Assembly (NCBI GenBank): GCA_900470445.1
Contig: UCAU01000060.1
Coordinates: forward strand, 37,719-101,718
Origin: Hyphomicrobiales bacterium
Lineage (GTDB): Bacteria > Pseudomonadota > Alphaproteobacteria > Rhizobiales > Devosiaceae
DNA length: 64,000 nucleotides
Reading direction: 5' to 3'
This document shows, one piece after another, positions 54,622 to 63,974 of this stretch. Under the pieces are notes generated by a model. It was not told the DNA's origin, did not search any database, and saw nothing but the letters and a program-made list of their open reading frames with translations. Made by a program: the position numbers and the translations under genes. Within the stretch, counting starts at the first letter, position 1. Each line of letters starts with the position of its first letter.

Positions 54622-54641
54622 GTAACTAGTTGGTTATTTAG
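54622..54641. promoter_or_regulatory. TetR-type operator, copy 2
   Basis: GTAACTAGTTGGTTATTTAG matches the copy at 53611-53630 at 16 of 20 positions, including the GTAACT start and TTTAG-like end. It lies 70-89 bases before the first solute-binding protein gene. A TTGACT at 54592-54597 could be a -35 element. Confidence 0.65.
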
Positions 54642-54710
54642 CGACGGGGAGGTCGCTAGCGACGTTTCGCCCGCAGGCCGGGCGATATCTGCATCATGGG
54701 AGGAAAAAAC

Positions 54711-56003
54711 ATGACACTTCGATTCGATAGACGGCAGTTTCTGCTCGGCAGCTCCGCACTGGTCGCAGCTGGCGCCGTCGGCGTAATGCCGGCCTGGGCC
54801 CAGGCGGCCAATCTGCGCCTGACCTTCTGGGGCGGCCAGGCCCGCGCCGACCGCACCTATGGGGTGACCGACCTTTATGAGGCGGCCAATCCCGGCACCA
54901 CGATTGAAGGCGAATTCCTGGCCTGGAACGATTACTGGCCCAAGCTGGCCACCCAGACCGCCGGCGGCAATGCGCCCGATATCATCCAGATGGATTATCG
55001 CTACATCGTCGAATATGCCAAGCGCAACGCCATCGCCCCGCTCGATGAATTTGTCGGCGGCGCGCTGAAGCTGGACGGTTTTGACGAAGACCAGCTCGAA
55101 GGCGGCAAGGTCGATGGCAAGCTCTACGGCATTTCGCTGGGCGCCAATTCGGTGGCCGCTCTGGTCAATACCGTGGCCTTCGAAGAAGCCGGCGTGGACG
55201 TGCCGACCAATGCCTGGACCTATGACGACCTGATGACCATGGGCGAGGCCTTCAAATCGGCCAATATCCGTGGCGGCATGAAGGTGATTGCCGATGGTTC
55301 CTATTCCGAGCCCATGCTCGACAATTGGCTGCGCCAGCGCGGCAAGGCGCTCTATACCGCCGACGGCAAGCTCGGCTTCGAGGAAGCCGACGCCATCGAA
55401 TGGTATACGCTGTGGAACAAGCTGCGCGATGCCGGCGTCTGTGTCTCGGCAGAAGACCAGGCCATCGATACGGGCGCGGTGGAAACCACTATGCTGGTGC
55501 TGGGCAAGGCGGCCATCATGCCGTCCAACTCCAACCAGCTGGTCGGCTTCCAGGCCATCATGAAAGACAAGCTGGGGATGAACGGCTATCCGCGCATCGC
55601 GGCTGGCGTCGGCGGCGGTCACTACCGCAAGCCGTCCATGTTCTTCTCGGTTTCCGGCAGCTCCGCCAACAAGGAAGCGGCGTCCGCTTTCCTCAGCTAT
55701 TTCGTCAATGACCCCGAAGCCGCCAAGCTGCTGGGCGTCGAGCGCGGCATTCCCTGCATCGCGGCAACCCGTGATGTCGTGGCGCCGTCGCTGGACGAGC
55801 AGAACCAGCTGGCGCTGAACTTCGTGGCCAATCTGGGCGACCTGCTTGGGCCGCTGCCGCCACCCCCGCCGGCTTCGGCTGGTGAAATCGACGCCTCCTT
55901 GATCCGCACCCTGGGCCAGGAAGTCGGCTTTGGCGCCAAGACGCCCGAGCAGGCCGGCCCTGAACTGATCAGCGGCGCCAACGCCATTCTCAGCCGGTCC
56001 TGA
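54711..56003 (+). CDS. ABC sugar transporter solute-binding protein, copy 1
   Basis: This 430-residue periplasmic protein is of the CUT1 group (family 1 solute-binding protein). A Tat-type signal peptide is seen (RFDRRQFLLGSSALVAAGAV, ending AWAQA). The mature start LRLTFWGGQARADRTYGVTDLYE and the GGNAPDIIQMDYRY segment are typical. The ATG at 54711 follows GGGAGG by 7 bases. A strong terminator-like hairpin follows the gene, and then a paralogue. Confidence 0.93.
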   Translation: MTLRFDRRQFLLGSSALVAAGAVGVMPAWAQAANLRLTFWGGQARADRTYGVTDLYEAANPGTTIEGEFLAWNDYWPKLATQTAGGNAPDIIQMDYRYIVEYAKRNAIAPLDEFVGGALKLDGFDEDQLEGGKVDGKLYGISLGANSVAALVNTVAFEEAGVDVPTNAWTYDDLMTMGEAFKSANIRGGMKVIADGSYSEPMLDNWLRQRGKALYTADGKLGFEEADAIEWYTLWNKLRDAGVCVSAEDQAIDTGAVETTMLVLGKAAIMPSNSNQLVGFQAIMKDKLGMNGYPRIAAGVGGGHYRKPSMFFSVSGSSANKEAASAFLSYFVNDPEAAKLLGVERGIPCIAATRDVVAPSLDEQNQLALNFVANLGDLLGPLPPPPPASAGEIDASLIRTLGQEVGFGAKTPEQAGPELISGANAILSRS

Positions 56004-56014
56004 TAACCGGTTTC

Positions 56015-56045
56015 GCCGCGCGCCAGTTTGGCGCGCGGCATTTTT
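56015..56045 (+). terminator. Strong hairpin between the two solute-binding protein genes
   Basis: GCCGCGCGCC / GGCGCGCGGC is a 10-bp perfect stem with a 5-base loop, followed by ATTTTTATAAG. It lies 12 bases past the first gene and 22 before the second. Partial read-through would leave the first binding protein in excess over the rest. Confidence 0.85.
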
Positions 56046-56066
56046 ATAAGCCTATGGAGTTTCAGC

Positions 56067-57356
56067 ATGGTATCGGTCGCCAACAGACGGCAATTTCTTT
56101 TGGCCGGTTCGGCCCTTGTGGCGGCAAGCGGTCTGGGCGGACTGCCCGCCTTTGCCCAGGATACCCGGCTCCGGCTGGTGTTCTGGGGCAGCCAGGCCCG
56201 CGCTGACCGCACCTATGGGGTGACCGATCTTTATACCGGGGAGCATCCCGGCCTTGCCATCGAGGGCGAATTCCTCGGCTGGGCGGATTATTGGCCCAAG
56301 CTGGCGACGCAGACCGCGGGCGGCAATGCCCCCGACATCATGCAGATGGATTACCGCTATATCGGGGAATATGCCCGTCGTGGCACTTTGGCGCCGCTCG
56401 ACCAATATGTCGGCGCCGGGCTCGATATTGCTTCAATCGACGAAGATCAGCTGCATAACGGCACCATTGACGGCAAGCTGATCGGCATTAGCCTGGGCGT
56501 TGCTGCGGGCGCTGCCGTCTACAATGCCAAGGCGCTGGCCGATGCGGGGATCGAGATCGACCCCATGGGCTGGACCTATGACGACCTCAAGACCAAGGGC
56601 GCGGCCTTTGCCGAAAGCACTGGCGGCGCGGTGGCTTTGGCGCCCGATGGCAGCGGCATCGAGCTATTGTTCGAGAACTGGCTGCGCCAGCAGGGCAAGG
56701 CGCTCTATACCGCGGAGGGCCAGCCGGCCTTTGCCGCCGAAGACGTGACTGCCTGGTTCAAGCTTTGGGCCGAACTGCGCGAGGCGCGCGCCATTGTCAG
56801 TCCGGACGAGCAGGCCATCGATGTGGGCAAGCTCGAAACCTCGCCTTTGGTGCGCGGCAAGGCGGCGATGAATTTCACCACTTCCAACCAGCTCGTCGCC
56901 TATCAGACGCTGGTGCCCGATCCTTTGGGGATCGCCATCTATCCGGCGACCAAGACCGGCTCGACCGGCGGGCATTATCGCAATTCCTCGCAATATTTTG
57001 CCATTTCGGCCGGCTCGGCCGCGCCCGAACTGGCGGTGGAATTCATCAATTTCTTCGTCAATTCGCCCGAGGCCGCAGCCCTGCTCGGCGTCGAACGCGG
57101 CGTGCCGGCGTCCTCCGCCATGCGGGCGGCGCTGGCGCCATCGCTGGACGAACGCAGCCAGCAGGCGGTACGCTATATCGACCAATTGGGCGCCATTGCC
57201 GGCCCCGTGCCGCCGACCCCGCCGGCCGCTGCCGGCGAAATCGAAGTGGCGCTCAAGACCAAGAGCCAGGAAGTGGGTTTCGGCATGCAATCGCCTGAAG
57301 ACGCCGGCCCGGCCTTTTTCGACGAAGTCGTCGCCACCCTTGCACGGGCAGCCTGA
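56067..57356 (+). CDS. ABC sugar transporter solute-binding protein, copy 2
   Basis: This 429-residue protein is a close paralogue of the one upstream: RLVFWGSQARADRTYGVTDLY, GNAPDIMQMDYRYI and LLGVERGVP recur. A Tat-type signal (RRQFLLAGSALVAASGL) is present. The ATG at 56067 has GGAG 8 bases before it. The pair seems a tandem duplication followed by divergence; the two may bind different sugars for the same permease. It ends two bases before the permease start. Confidence 0.93.
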   Translation: MVSVANRRQFLLAGSALVAASGLGGLPAFAQDTRLRLVFWGSQARADRTYGVTDLYTGEHPGLAIEGEFLGWADYWPKLATQTAGGNAPDIMQMDYRYIGEYARRGTLAPLDQYVGAGLDIASIDEDQLHNGTIDGKLIGISLGVAAGAAVYNAKALADAGIEIDPMGWTYDDLKTKGAAFAESTGGAVALAPDGSGIELLFENWLRQQGKALYTAEGQPAFAAEDVTAWFKLWAELREARAIVSPDEQAIDVGKLETSPLVRGKAAMNFTTSNQLVAYQTLVPDPLGIAIYPATKTGSTGGHYRNSSQYFAISAGSAAPELAVEFINFFVNSPEAAALLGVERGVPASSAMRAALAPSLDERSQQAVRYIDQLGAIAGPVPPTPPAAAGEIEVALKTKSQEVGFGMQSPEDAGPAFFDEVVATLARAA

Positions 57357-57358
57357 TC

Positions 57359-58300
57359 ATGGCGGTTCACACAGCAATCGCTACACCGGCCGGGCAGGCA
57401 CAGCGCCCCTCGGTCTGGTCGCGCATCTGGCAGAATGATGCGCCCGGCTATCTGTTCCTCTTGCCCTGGTTCATCGGCTTTTTCGGCCTCACCATCGGGC
57501 CGATGATCACCTCATTCTATCTCAGCTTCACCAATTTCGACCTGTTGCAGGCGCCCCAATGGGTGGGCGCCAACAATTACATCCGCATGTTCACCGCCGA
57601 TCCCAAATTCTCGGCCTCGATGCGGGTGACGCTGTTCTTCGTGGTCTTCTCGGTGCCGCTCAAGCTGGCTTTCGCGCTGGCCGTGGCCATGCTGCTCAAT
57701 CGCGGCATCAAGGGCCTGCCCATGTATCGGGCACTGTTCTATTTACCCAGCCTGCTCGGCGCTTCAGTGGCCATCGCCATCCTGTGGCGGCAGATCTTTG
57801 CCGGCGACGGCCTGGTCAACAAGCTCCTCGCCATGTTCGGCATCATCGGCCCCAGCTGGATTTCCAATCCCAATTATTCGCTGTGGACGCTGATTATCCT
57901 TTCCATCTGGCAATTCGGCTCGCCCATGATCATTTTCCTCGCCGGGCTGCGGCAAATTCCGCAGGACATGTATGAGGCGGCGAGCCTCGATGGCGCCAGC
58001 AAATGGCGGCAATTCGTCAAGATCACGCTGCCGCTTTTGACCCCGGTCGTGTTCTTCAACGCCATCATCCAGACCATCGAGGCGTTCAAGAGCTTCACCC
58101 CCGCCTTCATCATTTCGGGCGGCACCGGCAATCCGATCAATTCGACGCTGTTCTACACGCTCTATCTCTACCAGGAGGCCTTTGGCTTCTTCCGCATGGG
58201 CTATGCCTCGGCGCTTGCCTGGGTGTTGCTGGCGCTGGTCGGGCTGTTCACGGCGTTCTCCTTCCTCACCTCCAAATACTGGGTGCACTATGACGATTAA
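57359..58300 (+). CDS. ABC sugar transporter permease (MalF-like)
   Basis: This 313-residue inner-membrane protein has six membrane segments and the EAA loop EAASLDGASKWRQFVKITLPLLTP that docks the ATPase. The N-terminal APGYLFLLPWFIGFFGL is typical for CUT1 MalF-type proteins. It overlaps the next permease by 11 bases. Confidence 0.94.
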   Translation: MAVHTAIATPAGQAQRPSVWSRIWQNDAPGYLFLLPWFIGFFGLTIGPMITSFYLSFTNFDLLQAPQWVGANNYIRMFTADPKFSASMRVTLFFVVFSVPLKLAFALAVAMLLNRGIKGLPMYRALFYLPSLLGASVAIAILWRQIFAGDGLVNKLLAMFGIIGPSWISNPNYSLWTLIILSIWQFGSPMIIFLAGLRQIPQDMYEAASLDGASKWRQFVKITLPLLTPVVFFNAIIQTIEAFKSFTPAFIISGGTGNPINSTLFYTLYLYQEAFGFFRMGYASALAWVLLALVGLFTAFSFLTSKYWVHYDD

Positions 58301-59180
58301 TGCCCCCGCTAAATTGACCGTGGTGACCGAGGGCATGCCCTCGCCACTGCGCCGCCGCACCACCTCGATCATCGTGCATGTGCTGCTGATCGGCGCATCC
58401 ATCCTGATGCTCTATCCGCTGCTCTGGCTGCTGGCCGCTTCGTTCCGGCCGGAAAACGAGATCTTCACCTCGGCCAGCATCTGGCCGTCGAGCTGGAGTC
58501 TGGATGCCTATTTCCGTGGCTGGAACGGCTTGCGCACCGGCTTTGGCACCTTCTATCTCAATAGCTTCATCATCTCGGGCCTGTCGGTTATCGGCAATGT
58601 GCTGGCCTGTTCCATGGCGGCTTTCGCCTTCGCGCGACTGGATTTCAAATACAAGAACTTCTGGTTCGCCATGATGTTGATGACCCTGATGCTGCCCTAT
58701 CAGGTGACGCTCATCCCCCAATATGTGCTGTTCCGCCAGCTTGGCTGGGTCAACACTTTCCTGCCGCTGGTCGTGCCCAAATTCCTGGCGGCCGATGGCT
58801 TTTTCATCTTCCTCATGGTGCAGTTCTTCCGCGGCCTGCCCAAGGAACTGGATGAGGCGGCACAAATGGACGGCTGCTCGCCCTGGCGCATCTATTGGCG
58901 CATCATCATCCCGCTCTCCATGCCGGTTTTGGCGACCGCCGCCATCTTCACCTTCATCTGGACCTGGGACGATTTCTTCGGCCCGCTGATCTATCTGGGC
59001 GAAATGCGCCAATATACGGTCATGCTGGGCCTGCGCACCTTCACCGACTCGACCGGGGAAAGCGATTACGGGGGCCTGTTCGCCATGTCGGCGCTCTCCC
59101 TCGTGCCGATCTTCCTGTTCTTCCTCTTCTTCCAGCGACTGCTCATCGAAGGCATCGCCACCACCGGTATGAAACGCTAG
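58290..59180 (+). CDS. ABC sugar transporter permease (MalG-like)
   Basis: This 296-residue protein has six membrane segments and the EAA loop EAAQMDGCSPWRIYWRIIIPLSMP. It is the second half of the CUT1 channel. The ATG at 58290 (MTINAPAKLT) overlaps the end of the first permease. It is followed after 4 bases by an oxidoreductase. Confidence 0.94.
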   Translation: MTINAPAKLTVVTEGMPSPLRRRTTSIIVHVLLIGASILMLYPLLWLLAASFRPENEIFTSASIWPSSWSLDAYFRGWNGLRTGFGTFYLNSFIISGLSVIGNVLACSMAAFAFARLDFKYKNFWFAMMLMTLMLPYQVTLIPQYVLFRQLGWVNTFLPLVVPKFLAADGFFIFLMVQFFRGLPKELDEAAQMDGCSPWRIYWRIIIPLSMPVLATAAIFTFIWTWDDFFGPLIYLGEMRQYTVMLGLRTFTDSTGESDYGGLFAMSALSLVPIFLFFLFFQRLLIEGIATTGMKR

Positions 59181-59184
59181 GCTC

Positions 59185-60204
59185 ATGACTGACATCAAAT
59201 TTGCCGCTATCGGCATCAATCACGCCCATATCTACGGCCAGGTGGAATGCCTCAAGCGCGCGGGCGGCCAATTCGTGGCCTTCCATGCGGTGGAAGACGA
59301 TCTGGCGGCCACTTTTTCGGAAAAATTCCCCGAGGCGAAGCGCGTTGCCGACCCTAAGGAAATTCTTGAGGACGCTTCGATCGCCGTGATCACCACGGCC
59401 GCCATTCCCGCCGACCGCGCCGCCATTTCCCTGGCCGCAATGCGCCACGGCAAGGATGTGCTCTCCGACAAGCCCGGCATGACCACCTTTGCCCAGCTCG
59501 AAGAAATCAAGCAGGTGCAAAAGGAAACCGGCCGTATCTATGGCGTGCTCTATTCCGAGCATTTCGAGGTCAAGGCCACGGTCGAAGCGGGGAACCGCGT
59601 TGCCCAGGGCGCCATCGGCAAGGTGATCAATACGGTGGGCCTGGGCCCCCATTCACTGCGGCTCAACAATCGCCCCGAATGGTTCTTCACCCGCAATCGC
59701 TATGGCGGCATCCTCACCGATATTGCCAGCCACCAGTTCGAACAATTCCTGTTCTTCTCGGACGCCATGGATGCCGAAGTGGTTTCCGCCAGCGTTGCCA
59801 ATCGCGGCCATCCCGATAAGCCCGGCCTGCAGGATGTGGGCGATGTCCACCTCAAGGCCGATGGCACCTCGGGCTATATCCGCGTCGACTGGTTCACCCC
59901 CGAAGGCCTGCCCACCTGGGGCGACGGGCGCCTGACCATTCTGGGCACCGAAGGCTATATCGAGCTGCGCAAATATATCGACATTGCCGGCCGCCCCGGC
60001 ACCGATCACCTGTTCATCGTCAACAAGGATGGCCCCCGCCATATCGATTGCTCGACCACCGACCTCCCCTTCGGCCGGCAATTCCTCGATGACGTGCGCA
60101 ACCGCACCGAAACCGCCATGCCGCAGGAGCGGTGCTTCAACGCCATGAAACTGGCGCTGACCGCCCAGCAATTGGCCGAACGCGGCACGGAGTGGGCACA
60201 ATGA
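59185..60204 (+). CDS. Gfo/Idh/MocA family oxidoreductase (cluster copy 2)
   Basis: This 339-residue protein has a Rossmann start (KFAAIGINHAHIYGQ) and the family fold, with DKPGMTTFAQ at the place of the EKP motif (Asp for Glu, Lys kept). The GGILTDIASHQFEQF segment holds the catalytic Asp and His. The N-terminal NHAHIYG is shared by a subgroup linked to sugar ABC transporters. It overlaps the next gene by 4 bases. Confidence 0.9.
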   Translation: MTDIKFAAIGINHAHIYGQVECLKRAGGQFVAFHAVEDDLAATFSEKFPEAKRVADPKEILEDASIAVITTAAIPADRAAISLAAMRHGKDVLSDKPGMTTFAQLEEIKQVQKETGRIYGVLYSEHFEVKATVEAGNRVAQGAIGKVINTVGLGPHSLRLNNRPEWFFTRNRYGGILTDIASHQFEQFLFFSDAMDAEVVSASVANRGHPDKPGLQDVGDVHLKADGTSGYIRVDWFTPEGLPTWGDGRLTILGTEGYIELRKYIDIAGRPGTDHLFIVNKDGPRHIDCSTTDLPFGRQFLDDVRNRTETAMPQERCFNAMKLALTAQQLAERGTEWAQ

Positions 60205-61286
60205 GTCGGGTTTTCAACGTCGCCATCGTCGGCGTCGGCATTGGCCGCAGCCACCTGGTCGAGGGCTATGTGCCCAATGCCGACAAATACAAGGTGCTGG
60301 CGCTCTGCGACCTCAATGTCGAGCGCATGACGCCCATCGCCGATGAATTCAACGTCGAGCGCCGCATCACCAATTTCGACGACATCCTGGCCATGGACGA
60401 TATCGACATCATCGATATCTGCACCCCGCCCGGCCTGCACTACCCAATGGTCATGGCGGCGCTGAAGGCCGGCAAGCATGTGATCTGCGAAAAGCCGCTG
60501 GTCGGCTCGCTCGCCCAGGTCGACGAGGTGATTGCCCAGGAAAAAATCTCCAAGGGCAAGCTGATGCCGGTATTCCAGTATCGCTTCGGCGATGGCATCG
60601 AGCAGGCCAAAGCGATTATCGATGCCGGCATTGCCGGCAAGCCCTTTGTCGGCACGGTGGAAACCATGTGGCGCCGCGGCCCCGATTATTATGCCGTGCC
60701 CTGGCGCGGCAAATGGGCCACCGAACTCGGTGGCGTGCTGATGACCCATGCCATCCACCAGCATGACCTGTTCACCTATCTCATGGGCGACGTGAAGCGC
60801 CTGTTCGGCCGGGTCGCCACCCGCGTCAACGCCATTGAAGTGGAAGATTGCGTCACCGCCAGCCTCGAACTGGAAAACGGCGCTCTGGGCAGCTTTACCG
60901 CGACGCTAGGCGCGGCCGAGGAAATTACCCGCCTGTTCCTCACCTTCGAGAATGTCACCTTCGAAAGCGATTACGAGGCCTATAATCCCGGCGCCAAGCC
61001 GTGGCGCATCCAGCCGCGCAATCCCGAGACAGCGGCCAGGATCGACGCCCTGCTCAAGGACTGGAAGCATGTGCCCTCGCGGTTCGAAACGCAGATGGCC
61101 CGCTTCCATGCGGCTCTCCTGGGTGAGGCACCGATGCCGGTGACCTCGGCGGATTCGCGCCGGGCGCTCGAACTCGTTACTGCCTTCTATCATTCCTCGA
61201 CCACCCACGAAGATGTGGCCCTGCCCATCGCGTCCGACCATCCGCGTTACCAGAGCTGGGTTCCGCCCCAGTTCCGCGCTGCCTGA
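60201..61286 (+). CDS. Gfo/Idh/MocA family oxidoreductase (cluster copy 3)
   Basis: This 361-residue dehydrogenase has VAIVGVGIGRSHLVEGY, the full ICEKPLVGS motif and GGVLMTHAIHQHDLF with the catalytic His. The start at 60201 (MSRVFNVAIV) overlaps the previous stop in ATGA. Three such enzymes in one cluster point to an oxidation and later reduction of a sugar, as in known 3-keto-sugar routes; this is inference. Confidence 0.9.
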   Translation: MSRVFNVAIVGVGIGRSHLVEGYVPNADKYKVLALCDLNVERMTPIADEFNVERRITNFDDILAMDDIDIIDICTPPGLHYPMVMAALKAGKHVICEKPLVGSLAQVDEVIAQEKISKGKLMPVFQYRFGDGIEQAKAIIDAGIAGKPFVGTVETMWRRGPDYYAVPWRGKWATELGGVLMTHAIHQHDLFTYLMGDVKRLFGRVATRVNAIEVEDCVTASLELENGALGSFTATLGAAEEITRLFLTFENVTFESDYEAYNPGAKPWRIQPRNPETAARIDALLKDWKHVPSRFETQMARFHAALLGEAPMPVTSADSRRALELVTAFYHSSTTHEDVALPIASDHPRYQSWVPPQFRAA

Positions 61287-61297
61287 GGAGACAAGCC

Positions 61298-62356
<1,059 letters not shown>

Positions 62357-62433
62357 GAAGCCACGACTTAGTCGCCCTCTCCTTTGAGGGGGCGGGGCGC
62401 TTGCACGGAGCTGGGCAAGCCACGATCCGCCTC

Positions 62434-62540
62434 CCTCCCCCTTGAGGGGAGGGATTGAGGGTGGGGGTGTCGGACTATCCACCAGCTCAGAATTCGTGGA
62501 GAGCTCGACACCCCCACCCTAGCACCCTCAAGGGGGAGGG
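62434..62540. repeat. Palindromic intergenic repeat, copy B (full)
   Basis: Inverted arms at 62434-62472 and 62505-62540 pair over C-rich and G-rich stretches (CCCTCCCCCTTGAGGGG, GGGTGGGGGTGTCG against CGACACCCCCACCC, CCCTCAAGGGGGAGGG). The 36 bases at 62429-62464 are repeated exactly, inverted, at 1-36. The gap 62357-62755 holds no gene. Confidence 0.85.
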
Positions 62541-62583
62541 AACAGATTGGGGCTCTCCGTCGCAACCCAAGTGCCCCAGCAGA

Positions 62584-62612
62584 CCTCATCCTGAGCTTGT
62601 CGAAGGGCGAGG
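62584..62612. repeat. Dispersed CCTCATCCTGAGCTTGTCGAAGG-type repeat
   Basis: The sequence CCTCATCCTGAGCTTGTCGA and the AGGGCGAGG that follows form an imperfect palindrome (CCTC..CTT / GAAGG..GAGG). This unit is very common between genes in alphaproteobacteria. It lies 40 bases past the previous repeat. Confidence 0.7.
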
Positions 62613-62704
62613 TCGTGGCACCTTGCCTCCACTCACCCCACCGCGTGGTTCGTGGGGCTCACCATGAGTTCTCCTCGGGACTCGATTGCCTCCGCAGTCA
62701 CCCC

Positions 62705-62734
62705 TTGACTCATTCATAGCTCCCCAGCTATACA
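62705..62734 (+). promoter_or_regulatory. Promoter with overlapping ArsR-type operator
   Basis: TTGACT (62705-62710) and TATACA (62729-62734), 18 bases apart, form a good sigma-70-like promoter. The perfect palindrome ATAGCT-CCCC-AGCTAT (62716-62731) covers the spacer and touches the -10. It is the likely autoregulatory site of the ArsR gene that starts at 62756. Confidence 0.7.
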
Positions 62735-62755
62735 TAAATCCATAGCCCACGAGGT

Positions 62756-63094
62756 ATGGATTTGTCCCAATTGGCACCGGCGCCCGACGTGATCTTCAGA
62801 ACGCTTGCCGATCCGACGCGGCGGGCGCTGTTTGAGCGGCTGTGCCGGGAAGGCGAGATTACGGTGGGGGCGCTGACCGCCAAGGCGGGGGTGTCGCAGC
62901 CGGTGGTGTCGCGGCATCTGGGTGTGCTGAAACAGGCCGGGCTGGTGCGTGATCGCCATGAAGGTCGGCAGACCCATTACCGGGCCCTGCCGGGAGCATT
63001 GGCGCCGCTGATCGACTGGACCAGCGAAATGGCCAGCTTTTGGGACGGCCGGTTCGATGCGCTCGAAAACCTGCTCGACAGGATGGACCAATGA
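62756..63094 (+). CDS. ArsR family regulator (SRPBCC-linked type)
   Basis: This 112-residue winged-helix protein has IFRTLADPTRRALFERLCREGEITVGAL and the recognition helix SQPVVSRHLGVLKQAGLV. It lacks the metal-binding CVC of ArsR sensors, as is usual in the group paired with SRPBCC proteins. GAGG is only one base from the ATG at 62756, so a TTG at 62762 may be the true start. It overlaps the next gene by 4 bases. Confidence 0.9.
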   Translation: MDLSQLAPAPDVIFRTLADPTRRALFERLCREGEITVGALTAKAGVSQPVVSRHLGVLKQAGLVRDRHEGRQTHYRALPGALAPLIDWTSEMASFWDGRFDALENLLDRMDQ

Positions 63095-63510
63095 CCACGC
63101 CCCCCATTCGCACCGTCGTGCTGGAACGCGAATTCACCGCGACGCCGGAGAAAATCTGGCGCGCGCTGACCCAGCCCCATCTGCTGGAGGAATGGCTGAT
63201 GCAGACCGATTTTGAGCCGGTCGAAGGCCGGAAATTCACCCTGCGCAACCAGCCCCGGCCCGATGTCAGCGTGGTCATCGATTGCCAGGTGCGGGCGATC
63301 GAGCCGCACAAGACCCTGTCCTATAGCTGGGACGCATTCGGGCTGGAAAGCGTCGTGACCTTCACGCTGGAGCCGACTGCTTCCGGCACGCGGCTGCGCA
63401 TGGAGCAAACCGGTTTCCGGCCGGATCAGGACCTGGCTTTCAAGGGCGCGCAGGCGGCCTGGAAGCAATTCGCGGCCCGGCTCGACGTGTTGCTGACGCG
63501 GCTCGATTGA
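63091..63510 (+). CDS. SRPBCC/AHSA1 domain protein
   Basis: This 139-residue protein has the AHSA1 (START-like) fold: REFTATPEKIWRALTQPHLLEEW at the N-terminus, then SYSWDAFGLESVVTFTLEPTASGTRLRMEQTGF. The role is unknown; it likely binds a hydrophobic ligand and acts with the ArsR regulator upstream. The start overlaps the ArsR stop (ATGA). Confidence 0.9.
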   Translation: MTTPPIRTVVLEREFTATPEKIWRALTQPHLLEEWLMQTDFEPVEGRKFTLRNQPRPDVSVVIDCQVRAIEPHKTLSYSWDAFGLESVVTFTLEPTASGTRLRMEQTGFRPDQDLAFKGAQAAWKQFAARLDVLLTRLD

Positions 63511-63534
63511 CCCCAAAACCCAAGGAGAAAGCTT

Positions 63535-63957
63535 ATGGCCACCAGCAAAAAGAAGGTCTTTTCGGAGGCCGAACTCGAAGCGATGCAGGACGCCAAGGTC
63601 GAGCGCAAGAAGGGCAAGAAAGCCGATGGCGAGGCGGACCTTCTGGCCAAGGTCGCCGAGATGGGTGACAGCGACCGCGCCATCGCCGAGCGCCTGCACG
63701 CCCTGGTCAAGCAGAACGCGCCCGAGCTGTCGCCCAAGACCTGGTATGGCATGCCGGCCTGGGCCAATAGCGACGGCAAGGTGGTGTGCTTTTTCACCGC
63801 CGCCGGCAAATTCGACAGCCGCTATGCCAGCTTCGGCTTCAACGAGGCCGCCAAGCTCGATGACGGCACGATGTGGCCGACCGCATTCGCCATCACCAAG
63901 CTGACCCCGGCCGACGAGGACAAGCTTGCCGCGCTGATCAAAAAGGCCGTCGGCTGA
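63535..63957 (+). CDS. DUF1801-like protein
   Basis: This 140-residue protein has a basic, Lys-rich N-terminus (KKKVFSEAELEAMQDAKVER, RKKGKK) and a DUF1801/YdhG-like core: TWYGMPAWANSDGKVVCFF, YASFGFN, MWPTAFAITKLTPADEDKL. The function is unknown; some relatives are called iron chaperones. It is in line with the ArsR-SRPBCC pair, 24 bases downstream, with AAGGAGA before the ATG, so it probably belongs to the same operon. Confidence 0.83.
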   Translation: MATSKKKVFSEAELEAMQDAKVERKKGKKADGEADLLAKVAEMGDSDRAIAERLHALVKQNAPELSPKTWYGMPAWANSDGKVVCFFTAAGKFDSRYASFGFNEAAKLDDGTMWPTAFAITKLTPADEDKLAALIKKAVG

Positions 63958-63974
63958 CCAAAAAGGTCGGGCCC

